Part shown: positions 1 to 5,453 of the stretch, one piece after another | How positions within the stretch are numbered: the stretch's first letter is position 1 | How the letters are laid out: each line of letters opens with the position of its first letter | Assembly (NCBI GenBank): GCA_009705235.1 | Contig: WLCR01000045.1 | Coordinates: 1-7,880 of the forward strand | DNA: 7,880 bases | Direction: 5' to 3' | From: Actinomycetota bacterium | GTDB taxonomy: Bacteria; Actinomycetota; Actinomycetes; Nanopelagicales; Nanopelagicaceae | Made by a program: the position numbers and the translations under genes | Notes under the pieces: model-generated | Seen by the model: only the letters and a program-made list of their open reading frames with translations | The model's database searches: none | What the model was told of the DNA's origin: nothing

Positions 1-83
1 ACTCCAACTTGTTCGCCGGTATAACCGATCAAACGAATTTCGGGTGTGCGAATTCGATCGTTAATGCGAGGTTCAGTGGTGAC
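1..83 (-). CDS. infC: Translation initiation factor IF-3, N-terminal fragment (runs off left edge)
   Basis: The reverse strand encodes TTEPRINDRIR followed by PEIRLIGYTGEQVG, the conserved N-terminal start of IF3, which binds the 30S subunit and proofreads initiator tRNA and start codon. Only about 27 codons lie in the window; the rest is beyond position 1. No ATG, GTG or TTG occurs in frame between the upstream stop (TAA, 117-119) and the conserved residues. The GTC codon at 81-83 sits 6 nt after a strong AAGGAG (90-95), at about the position where I recall other actinobacterial infC genes using an Ile (ATC/ATT) start, so I place the start there. Non-canonical starts are an established infC feature: the E. 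coli gene begins with AUU, and IF3 represses its own initiation. GTC would be unusual even for infC. Identity is secure; the start codon is an inference. Confidence 0.92.
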
Positions 84-89
84 TTTGTG

Positions 90-95
90 CTCCTT
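90..95 (-). promoter_or_regulatory. Shine-Dalgarno sequence that fixes the infC start
   Basis: AAGGAG on the minus strand matches the anti-SD core. It leaves a 6-nt spacer to GTC (81-83) and 9 nt to the following ACC codon. No recognised start codon lies in range in this frame, so the site argues for initiation at GTC or the neighbouring codon. Confidence 0.75.
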
Positions 96-253
96 CGGTT
101 CGTTAACGCTTTGGTGTTACAGCGCTGCAAAAGAAAACCGCAAGGGCAAGAGAAGTAAATCTCTTATCCGACAAACCAGCTCGCACTAGTGGCGATGAAG
201 GTGGGAGCGGTAACTCCTCTTGCAGTGGTTGTAACGCCACTGGTCTGGGGCAA

Positions 254-283
254 AGATTACCTGTACAGGGGTTAAAAGGTGAA
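254..283 (-). promoter_or_regulatory. Weak candidate infC promoter with a palindrome in its spacer
   Basis: On the minus strand, TTCACC (283-278) and TAATCT (259-254) each match the sigma-70-type hexamers at 4 of 6 positions and are 18 nt apart. The perfect 10-bp palindrome CCTGTACAGG (269-260) lies between them and abuts the -10. A start near position 247 would give a leader of about 165 nt. Both hexamers are weak, and a 10-bp palindrome is expected several times by chance in a window this size, so this is only a candidate. Confidence 0.25.
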
Positions 284-307
284 ATCGAGCCTCAGATCAT
301 GCGAGGA

Positions 308-1078
308 CTAGCCACCCATCGCATGGAAGCCACCATCAACGTGGATGATTTCTGCGGTGGTCTTTGGAAACCAGTCTGACAGGAGAGCAACAGCTGCTTG
401 CGCCGCCGGAACAGGATCATTGACATCCCATTTCAAGGGAGAGCGCTCATCCCATAAATGTTCAAAACGTTGGAAATCTGGAATCGATTTTGCAGCAATA
501 GTGCGAATTGGACCAGCAGCAACCAAGTTGATGCGAATATTTTCTGGACCAAGATCCTTGGCTAAATATCTAGATGTTGATTCCAACGCAGCTTTTGCTA
601 CACCCATCCAGTCATACTTAGGCCAAGCGACCTGACCGTCAAAATCTAGACCAACTACTGATCCCCCACCATTAAACAATGGTCGTGCGGCCATTGTGAG
701 GGACTTCAAAGAAAATGCTGAAACCTGAATTGCTGTAGCAACGTCTTCCCATTGGGTATTTAGAAAGTTTCCGCCAAGTGCTGCTTCTGGTGCAAAGCCA
801 ATTGAATGGACAACGCCATCTAAACCATCTGGGAAATGTTCGCGGACGCGCGATTCAAGAGCGGCTAAATCAGAATCACTTGTTACATCTAATTCAATTA
901 TCGGACAGGGTTTAGGCAAACGACCAGCGATACGAGTGGTCAATGAGAGGGCTCTGCCGAATCCTGTCAAAATTACTTCGGCACCTTGCTCTTGTGAAAG
1001 GCGAGCAATATGAAATGCGATAGAAGCATCAGTTAAGACGCCTGTGACAAGTATTTTTTTGCCTTCGAGAATTCCCAT
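308..1078 (-). CDS. fabI: Enoyl-[acyl-carrier-protein] reductase, InhA/FabI type (NADH)
   Basis: This 256-residue short-chain dehydrogenase-fold enzyme reduces trans-2-enoyl-ACP, the last step of each FAS-II cycle, in the cytoplasm. It resembles InhA and actinobacterial FabI throughout. The N-terminal cofactor loop reads VTGVLTDASIAFHIA (11-25). HSIGFAPE (91-98) follows the central strand. The catalytic Tyr-x6-Lys pair is Y155 and K162 in YDWMGVAK. LVAAGPIRT (185-193) is the loop before the substrate-binding helix, and the C-terminus HVDGGFHAMGG is typical of high-GC Gram-positive FabI. Length matches the family (about 255-270). The ATG directly follows the fabG stop codon with no gap, so the two are almost certainly cotranscribed and translationally coupled. 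The order fabG-fabI equals mabA(fabG1)-inhA of mycobacteria. Nothing is missing or truncated. Confidence 0.96.
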   Translation of the reverse strand: MGILEGKKILVTGVLTDASIAFHIARLSQEQGAEVILTGFGRALSLTTRIAGRLPKPCPIIELDVTSDSDLAALESRVREHFPDGLDGVVHSIGFAPEAALGGNFLNTQWEDVATAIQVSAFSLKSLTMAARPLFNGGGSVVGLDFDGQVAWPKYDWMGVAKAALESTSRYLAKDLGPENIRINLVAAGPIRTIAAKSIPDFQRFEHLWDERSPLKWDVNDPVPAAQAAVALLSDWFPKTTAEIIHVDGGFHAMGG

Positions 1079-1783
1079 CTAATGCCCCATTCCTAATCCG
1101 CCATCAACTGGAATTAAAGCACCAGAGATATAACTTGCTTGTGGTGATGCAATAAAGGTTACGACATCAGCTATTTCTTCTGCAGTACAAAAACGCCCTA
1201 GTGGCACTGAACCAGCAATTTCGCCGCGACGCTTTTCATCAAGTGATGCAGTCATATCTGTTTCAACAAAACCTGGTGCAATGACATTTGATGTGATTCC
1301 ACGACTGCCGAGTTCGCGTGCAAAAGATCGGGCCATTCCAACCAGCCCCGCTTTTGAAGAAGAGTAATTGACTTGTCCGGCAGAACCAACAGATCCGACC
1401 ACGGAGCCGACAAAAATCAAACGGCCCCGCTTTAACTTTAACAATCCTTTTGTCGAGCGGCGTGCTACTCGAAAAGCTCCGGTCAGATTTGCATCGATAA
1501 CAGATTCGAAATCCTCGTCACTCATTCTCATAACAAGGCCATCTTTTGTGATGCCTGCATTCGCAACGATGATTTCTGGAGCGCCCCATTGCTCTTCAAT
1601 TGATGCGAATCCGGCATCCACGCTGTCCGTACTAGTCACATCCATCAGAACAGATTTGAATCCATCCGGTGCAGAGCCGCTGCGATAGGTCACGACTACT
1701 TCATGGCCAGCAGCTCTCAAGGAGTGTGCAATTGCCAATCCAATTCCGCGGTTTCCGCCCGTGACTAGGGCAATTGAACTCAT
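1079..1783 (-). CDS. fabG: 3-oxoacyl-[acyl-carrier-protein] reductase
   Basis: FabG reduces 3-oxoacyl-ACP to 3-hydroxyacyl-ACP with NADPH, the first reductive step of fatty acid elongation. The protein has 234 residues from my chosen start, close to the usual 240-250. Visible motifs are the Rossmann glycine motif TGGNRGIG (8-15), NAGI (75-78), and the catalytic set S127 (GSVVGSVG), Y140 and K144 (YSSSK). PGFVETDM (170-177) and the C-terminal VDGGLGMGH are typical of FabG rather than a general SDR. I start at ATG 1783 instead of the in-frame TTG six bases upstream, because ATG gives the standard N-terminus (MSSIALVTGG) and fits the candidate leaderless promoter at 1790-1817. The stop abuts the fabI start. 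The adjacent fabI supports a FAS-II role. It is first gene of the pair and probably drives it. Confidence 0.95.
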   Translation of the reverse strand: MSSIALVTGGNRGIGLAIAHSLRAAGHEVVVTYRSGSAPDGFKSVLMDVTSTDSVDAGFASIEEQWGAPEIIVANAGITKDGLVMRMSDEDFESVIDANLTGAFRVARRSTKGLLKLKRGRLIFVGSVVGSVGSAGQVNYSSSKAGLVGMARSFARELGSRGITSNVIAPGFVETDMTASLDEKRRGEIAGSVPLGRFCTAEEIADVVTFIASPQASYISGALIPVDGGLGMGH

Positions 1784-1789
1784 GGTCAA

Positions 1790-1817
1790 AACCTACTGGC
1801 TACCTTTGAGTAAACAA
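1790..1817 (-). promoter_or_regulatory. Candidate fabG-fabI promoter (leaderless)
   Basis: The minus strand reads TTGTTT (1817-1812), a 16-nt spacer, then TAGGTT (1795-1790). The fabG ATG begins 6 nt after the -10 hexamer, so transcription would start at or next to the A of the start codon. A leaderless mRNA would explain the poor Shine-Dalgarno sequence; the only trace is TAGG, inside the hexamer itself. Leaderless transcripts are common in Actinobacteria. The -10 match is modest. Confidence 0.45.
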
Positions 1818-1843
1818 AAGAAGCAAAGGTGCGCGCCGAGCAC

Positions 1844-1849
1844 TACCCT
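1844..1849 (+). promoter_or_regulatory. Candidate -10 element for the DUF3099-SURF1 pair (leaderless)
   Basis: TACCCT fits the TAnnnT form seen at actinobacterial -10 sites and ends 7 nt before the ATG at 1857, which puts the expected transcription start at or next to the start codon. There is no Shine-Dalgarno sequence upstream of that ATG. I find no convincing -35 at the right distance. Confidence 0.4.
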
Positions 1850-1856
1850 TGCTCGT

Positions 1857-2129
1857 ATGGCCAAAGAAAAGAAGATTTACGACATCACAAACGCCCCTAG
1901 TGCGCTTACCCGTGATCAAGCTGGCCGACAAAAGAGATATTTCATTTCGATGATGATTCGAACCGCCTGCTTTATTTTGACCGTAATTTTGCCAAGTCCT
2001 TATCGTTGGTTTGCACTTTTGGGTGCTGTGACGCTTCCTTATTTCGCAGTCGTGATTGCAAATGCGGGACGTGAAACGGTTACTCGCGGAGCCGACATAG
2101 TAGAAGATAAGCCTCTCGCGCTCGACTAA
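1857..2129 (+). CDS. DUF3099 family small membrane protein, function unknown
   Basis: This 90-residue protein resembles the actinobacterial DUF3099 family: a short basic N-terminus with an ITxAPSALTRDQxxRQKRY-like stretch, then two hydrophobic segments (about residues 29-46 and 50-69) separated by PSPYRW, ending in VIANAGRE. It is probably an inner-membrane hairpin. The biochemical role is unknown and none should be assumed. I start at ATG 1857 (MAKEKKIYDI), which matches family length. The open frame extends upstream to GTG 1761, but that part overlaps the start of fabG and is low-complexity, unlike the family. The gene lies 2 nt upstream of the SURF1 gene and is probably cotranscribed, which hints at a link to the respiratory membrane without proving one. 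Confidence 0.82.
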   Translation: MAKEKKIYDITNAPSALTRDQAGRQKRYFISMMIRTACFILTVILPSPYRWFALLGAVTLPYFAVVIANAGRETVTRGADIVEDKPLALD

Positions 2130-2131
2130 GC

Positions 2132-2836
2132 ATGACTTCAAACAACGAAGCCAAAGAGCCCTTTGCTCTTTTTAAATCACTGATTGCATTTCTTTTGATA
2201 GTTTTTTGTTTATGGGGATCTCAATGGCAGTATCACCGTGGTGTTGATCGACATGCCCGTAACGCAGTGATTCAAGAGCGAATAGCCAAGTCTCCTATAG
2301 AACTCATAACTGTTACAGGCAATCTGCTGGATTATGAATGGCAAACGGTTTCAACCTCTGGAACTTTCAACAATGACAAACAGATCCTGCTTCGAAATCG
2401 TTATAACGATGGCAAGTACGGATATGAAGTACTGACACTATTTAGATCAAATGAAAACAAGAGTTTCTGGGTTGATCGTGGCTGGGTTCAAGCTGGTGCA
2501 ACAGCAACAACGCCACCGGTAGTCACCACTCTGCCACAAGGTGAAGTTTCTATCACTGGTCGACTACGCCTTGATTCATCCTTGCCACGAGGCTCATTTT
2601 TTGCACTACCAGGTAAGGGTGAAGGACTAGTTTCAGAACTCAACGCGCAATCCCAGTTAAACACTGAAAAGTTTTACATAGACCTATTATCTGGTTCAGA
2701 TACTTCCTTAACCCCAGAGGTAACTGCCCAACTTCCTGAATTAAGCGATGGTCCACATATGGCATACGCATTGCAGTGGATCTTCTTTGGTGGCTTAGTT
2801 GTCTATGGCAGAATCTTGATTCGTCGCACCCGTTAA
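2132..2836 (+). CDS. surf1: SURF1 family cytochrome oxidase assembly protein
   Basis: SURF1/Shy1 proteins help assemble heme-copper (aa3-type) cytochrome c oxidase; bacterial members have been linked to heme a delivery to subunit I. This 234-residue protein has the family topology: an N-terminal transmembrane helix (about 13-30) ending in WGSQWQYHRG, a large extracytoplasmic domain, and a C-terminal helix (about 208-229). Recognisable stretches are QILLRNR (84-90), YGYEVLTLF (97-105), VDRGWVQAG (114-122), ITGRLR (141-146), and GPHMAYALQWIFF (207-219). Length is near the actinobacterial norm. The ATG is 2 nt after the DUF3099 stop and has no clear Shine-Dalgarno sequence, so coupling to the upstream gene is likely. 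The last 42 nt overlap the ABC transporter's 3' end on the other strand. No oxidase subunit gene lies in the window. Confidence 0.9.
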   Translation: MTSNNEAKEPFALFKSLIAFLLIVFCLWGSQWQYHRGVDRHARNAVIQERIAKSPIELITVTGNLLDYEWQTVSTSGTFNNDKQILLRNRYNDGKYGYEVLTLFRSNENKSFWVDRGWVQAGATATTPPVVTTLPQGEVSITGRLRLDSSLPRGSFFALPGKGEGLVSELNAQSQLNTEKFYIDLLSGSDTSLTPEVTAQLPELSDGPHMAYALQWIFFGGLVVYGRILIRRTR

Positions 2837-4687
2837 ATCTTGTCTGTTGTATAAATCTGAATACAGTCCACCCTTTGCGACAAGTTCATCATGTGTGCCA
2901 CGTTCGACGATTGCACCTTTTTCAAGAACAAGAATCTGATCAGCCTCACGCACAGTGCTCAAACGGTGTGCAATGACAATACTAGTTCTTCCCTTTAACG
3001 CAGTTTGAAGAGCTGCGTGCACGAGTTGCTCATTTTCTGAATCTAAATGTGCTGTTGCTTCATCAAGGATTACAAGTGCTGGAGATTTCAATAGTAATCG
3101 TGCAATTGCAAGGCGCTGCTTTTCGCCCCCAGAAAGTCGGTGCCCCCGCTCTCCCACCATGGTGTCTAATCCATTAGGCAAAGATTGGATCAACTTCCAA
3201 ATTTGCGCCGCTTCGCAGGCCGCTTGCATCTCTGCCTCTGTAGCATCCTGCTTTGCATAACGCAGATTTTCCGCAATTGATTCGTGGAACAAGTGCGCAT
3301 CCTGCATTACGACACCGATTGAATCACGCAATGATTCGAGTGTTAGATCACGAATGTCACGCCCATCAATAGAAATCGAACCGCTTGTTACATCGTAGAG
3401 ACGAGGTAACAAGGCACTAATTGTTGTCTTGCCAGCACCTGATGGACCAACCAGTGCTGTCATTGTTCCTGGTTCTGCTACGAAAGAAAGATTGCGAAGT
3501 ACTTGTCCACTCTGCACCGTTTCAGCTTTTGCAGCAGATTCAAGCGAGGCCAATGAAATCTCTTCTGCACGTGGGTATGAGAAATCAACCTTATCGAATT
3601 GAACGCGCGGTTCTTTAGTGACCAGAACCTCTGCTCCATCACGGTTTTTGACCATTGGTTCGAGATCTAGAACTTCAAACACTCTTTCAAATGAAACCAG
3701 CGAAGTCATTACATCGATACGAACATTAGAGAGAGCAGTTAGTGGACCATATAGACGTGCCAACAAAGCTGTAATCGCGAGCAAGGTTCCTACGGTGACT
3801 CCCCCATTAATTGCTAAGTGGCCTCCTATCCCATAAGCAAACGCGGTTGCAATCGCTGCAACGCTTGTTAGAGCGATAAAGAAAAGCCTATTGAGCATTG
3901 CCATCTTGATACCTATGTCAGCAACTCGTCGTGCACGACTTCTGAAGAATTCACGTTCGCGATCTGGTTCTCCGTACAAAGCAACCAACATTGCACCGGA
4001 CACATTAAAGCGCTCTGTCATGGTGCTAGACATCTCGGCGTTTACGTTAAAAGACTCTCGAGTTAGTGACTGAAGTCTGCGTCCTACCCACTTTGTTGGG
4101 ATTAGGAAAACTGGAAGTAAAAGAAGTGAAAAAATAGTTATCTGCCACGACAAAATCAACATTGTGATGCCAACTAAAACAAGACTTACGACATTACTAA
4201 CAACACCTGAAAGCGTCGCAGTAAATGCTTGTTGAGCTCCCATAACATCTGAGTTAATTCTGGAAATAAGCGCACCTGTCTGGGTGCGAGTAAAGAAAGC
4301 AATTGATTGCTTTTGTACGTGAGCAAAGACCAATGAACGGAGATCATAAATTAAGCCTTCACCAATCCTGGAAGAGAAGTAGCGTCCCAGCATGTTAAAG
4401 CCGGCATCAGCAACTGCTAACAGACCTACAAAGATTGCAAGTCTTGTCACCACTGCGCCATCTTTAGGAATAACGCCATCATCGATTAATTGTTTTAAAA
4501 GAAGCGGTGTAGCCACCACTAAGGCTGCGTCAACTATGACGGTGGCAAGAAATATGAAGATGCTTGTTCGATACGGCAAAGCAAATTTGAAAATGCGTTT
4601 AACTGTTCCAGGCTTTAATTTCTGTTCCTTCACTGAAGGATCAGCAGTCATCGAGCGGTGGGTCATCCACGCTGCATGCATTGACAT
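2795..4687 (-). CDS. ABC exporter half-transporter (ABCB/MsbA-like), fused permease and ATPase
   Basis: This 630-residue protein joins a six-helix exporter domain (about 38-325) to a nucleotide-binding domain (about 360-615) and should act as a dimer in the cytoplasmic membrane. The ATPase is complete: A-loop Y371, Walker A GPSGAGKTT (414-422), Q-loop Q462 in VMQDAHLF, signature LSGGEKQR (518-525), Walker B LVILDE (538-543), D-loop near 548 and switch H574. About 20 residues (376-396) sit between the A-loop strand and VLRNLSF; I recall a similar insert in actinobacterial homologues. The start MSMHAAWM also recurs in those homologues, which supports ATG 4687. The substrate cannot be read from sequence: lipid, drug or peptide are all possible. 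The gene starts 2 nt after the sufT stop, so it is probably the last gene of the suf transcript. That position is suggestive only. Confidence 0.93.
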   Translation of the reverse strand: MSMHAAWMTHRSMTADPSVKEQKLKPGTVKRIFKFALPYRTSIFIFLATVIVDAALVVATPLLLKQLIDDGVIPKDGAVVTRLAIFVGLLAVADAGFNMLGRYFSSRIGEGLIYDLRSLVFAHVQKQSIAFFTRTQTGALISRINSDVMGAQQAFTATLSGVVSNVVSLVLVGITMLILSWQITIFSLLLLPVFLIPTKWVGRRLQSLTRESFNVNAEMSSTMTERFNVSGAMLVALYGEPDREREFFRSRARRVADIGIKMAMLNRLFFIALTSVAAIATAFAYGIGGHLAINGGVTVGTLLAITALLARLYGPLTALSNVRIDVMTSLVSFERVFEVLDLEPMVKNRDGAEVLVTKEPRVQFDKVDFSYPRAEEISLASLESAAKAETVQSGQVLRNLSFVAEPGTMTALVGPSGAGKTTISALLPRLYDVTSGSISIDGRDIRDLTLESLRDSIGVVMQDAHLFHESIAENLRYAKQDATEAEMQAACEAAQIWKLIQSLPNGLDTMVGERGHRLSGGEKQRLAIARLLLKSPALVILDEATAHLDSENEQLVHAALQTALKGRTSIVIAHRLSTVREADQILVLEKGAIVERGTHDELVAKGGLYSDLYNRQDLTGATNQDSAIDN

Positions 4688-4689
4688 AA

Positions 4690-5001
4690 TTAAACGGTGA
4701 AGCCGAGAGCGCGCAGCTGTTCTCTTCCGTCATCAGAAATCTTGTCTGGGCCCCAAGGCGGCATCCACACCCAATTGATTTTCACATCAGTTGTCATTCC
4801 GGCAAGTGCTGCGCGAGTTTGATCTTCGATTACATCTTGCAATGGGCATGCTGCCGACGTAAGAGTCATGTTCAGGATTGCGATGTTAGTTTCATCAACC
4901 ATCACATCGTAGATGAGTCCAAGGTCTACAACATTGATACCGAGTTCAGGATCAACAACATCCTTCATAGCCTCAGTTACATCATCAACACTTGTTGTCA
5001 T
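4690..5001 (-). CDS. sufT: MIP18/DUF59 family Fe-S assembly factor SufT
   Basis: SufT-type proteins aid maturation of Fe-S proteins, probably in cluster transfer to targets; the exact step is not settled. This 103-residue protein has the full MIP18 signature: VVDPELGINVVDLGLIYDV (15-33), TSAACP (48-53) with the conserved cysteine C52, and the C-terminal WMPPWGPDKISDDGREQL (79-96) characteristic of the SufT subgroup. The start codon follows a strong GGGGGAG (5009-5015) with a 7-nt spacer, located inside the end of sufU. The gene begins 2 nt after the sufU stop and is followed 2 nt later by the ABC transporter. The order sufC-sufS-sufU-sufT is standard in Actinobacteria. It is also annotated in databases as metal-sulfur cluster biosynthetic enzyme. 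Confidence 0.93.
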   Translation of the reverse strand: MTTSVDDVTEAMKDVVDPELGINVVDLGLIYDVMVDETNIAILNMTLTSAACPLQDVIEDQTRAALAGMTTDVKINWVWMPPWGPDKISDDGREQLRALGFTV

Positions 5002-5003
5002 TG

Positions 5004-5453
5004 TTACTCTCCCCCTGTTGTTGTCTTAATTCTAACCGCTGCATCCTTAAACGCCATCCACCCTAAAAGAGCACACTTAATGCGGGCAGGAAACTTCGAT
5101 ACGCCAGCAAGTGCCACCGCATCATCTAGGACATCAGGATTTCCCTGCATTGTTCCTTTGCTGTGCATAAGTTGGGTAAATTCATCAACAATTGCATCAG
5201 CTTCTGAAAAGGTTTTATTGACTAGCAAATCACTTGCGATGGAAACACTAGCCTGTGAGATAGAACAGCCAACCCCATCCCACGTAACGCTTTTAATGAG
5301 GCCATTTTCAGCAGTGACATTGAGAGTGACTTCATCTCCGCAGCTTGGATTCACATGATGAACTTGTGCGCCGTAAGTTTCAGACAAACCTTTGTTTAAT
5401 GGGTGTTTATAGTGATCAAGAATAACTTCCTGATAGAGGCTATCAAGTTCCAT
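5004..5453 (-). CDS. sufU: SufU sulfur acceptor / zinc-dependent sulfurtransferase
   Basis: SufU takes the persulfide sulfur from SufS and delivers it to SufBCD. The 149-residue protein is a SufU rather than an IscU, as shown by the opening LYQEVILDHYKHPLN (6-20), which is typical of SufU, and by its pairing with sufS. The residues matching the zinc site of B. subtilis SufU are present: C38 and D40 in NPSCGD, C63 in GVGCSIS and C127 in RIKCALLGW. Length agrees with the family (about 145-150). Its ATG overlaps the sufS stop by one base (TAATG), so translation is coupled to its enzyme partner. There is no separate Shine-Dalgarno sequence. No key residue is missing. Confidence 0.95.
   Translation of the reverse strand: MELDSLYQEVILDHYKHPLNKGLSETYGAQVHHVNPSCGDEVTLNVTAENGLIKSVTWDGVGCSISQASVSIASDLLVNKTFSEADAIVDEFTQLMHSKGTMQGNPDVLDDAVALAGVSKFPARIKCALLGWMAFKDAAVRIKTTTGGE
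5009..5015 (-). promoter_or_regulatory. Strong Shine-Dalgarno sequence for sufT
   Basis: GGGGGAG on the minus strand lies 7 nt upstream of the sufT ATG, within the last codons of sufU. It is the clearest ribosome-binding site in the suf run and implies sufT can initiate independently as well as by coupling. Confidence 0.7.

Larger units (their letters stand above)
84..307 (-). other. infC leader / fabI-infC intergenic region with possible RNA structure
   Basis: No gene is visible in these 224 bases. In the infC direction there is a perfect 6-bp hairpin, CAGTGG (242-237) with CCACTG (228-223) around an 8-nt loop. A second local hairpin is AAGAGA (165-160) with TCTCTT (153-148), followed after a gap by a T-rich run, TTTTCTTTT (137-129). 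GCAAGAG (223-217) is also complementary to CTCTTGC (152-146), which would compete with both hairpins. The infC-rpmI-rplT leaders of E. coli and Bacillus are structured and regulated by L20. Whether this leader is related cannot be judged by eye. No strong terminator follows fabI, so read-through into infC is possible. Confidence 0.45.

Noticed and set aside
84..307. A structured RNA gene (RNase P, tmRNA, SRP RNA) or cobalamin riboswitch in the gap before infC
   Set aside because: I looked for the conserved core motifs of these RNAs on both strands and found none. The region is best explained as the infC leader.
288..309. Hairpin AGTCCTC/GAGGCT at the fabI stop as a terminator
   Set aside because: The stem is about 6 bp with a bulge and a 9-nt loop, and the T-rich run does not follow directly, so it is too weak to call.
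1784..1789. TTG start for fabG, two codons upstream of ATG 1783
   Set aside because: It adds only Met-Thr, sits right next to the TAGG trace, leaving no room for initiation, and departs from the usual FabG N-terminus.
1761..1856. Upstream extension of the DUF3099 gene to GTG 1761 or ATG 1782
   Set aside because: The extra residues overlap the fabG start, do not resemble the family N-terminus and would read through the promoter region. ATG 1857 gives the expected length.
1800..2141. 113-codon minus-strand frame opposite the DUF3099 gene
   Set aside because: It is antisense to a recognisable gene and its sequence has no family features; it is a shadow frame.
4819..5358. 179-codon open frame on the plus strand opposite sufT and sufU
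   Set aside because: It lies wholly antisense to two clearly conserved genes, has no family-like sequence and no ribosome-binding site. It is a shadow of codon bias.
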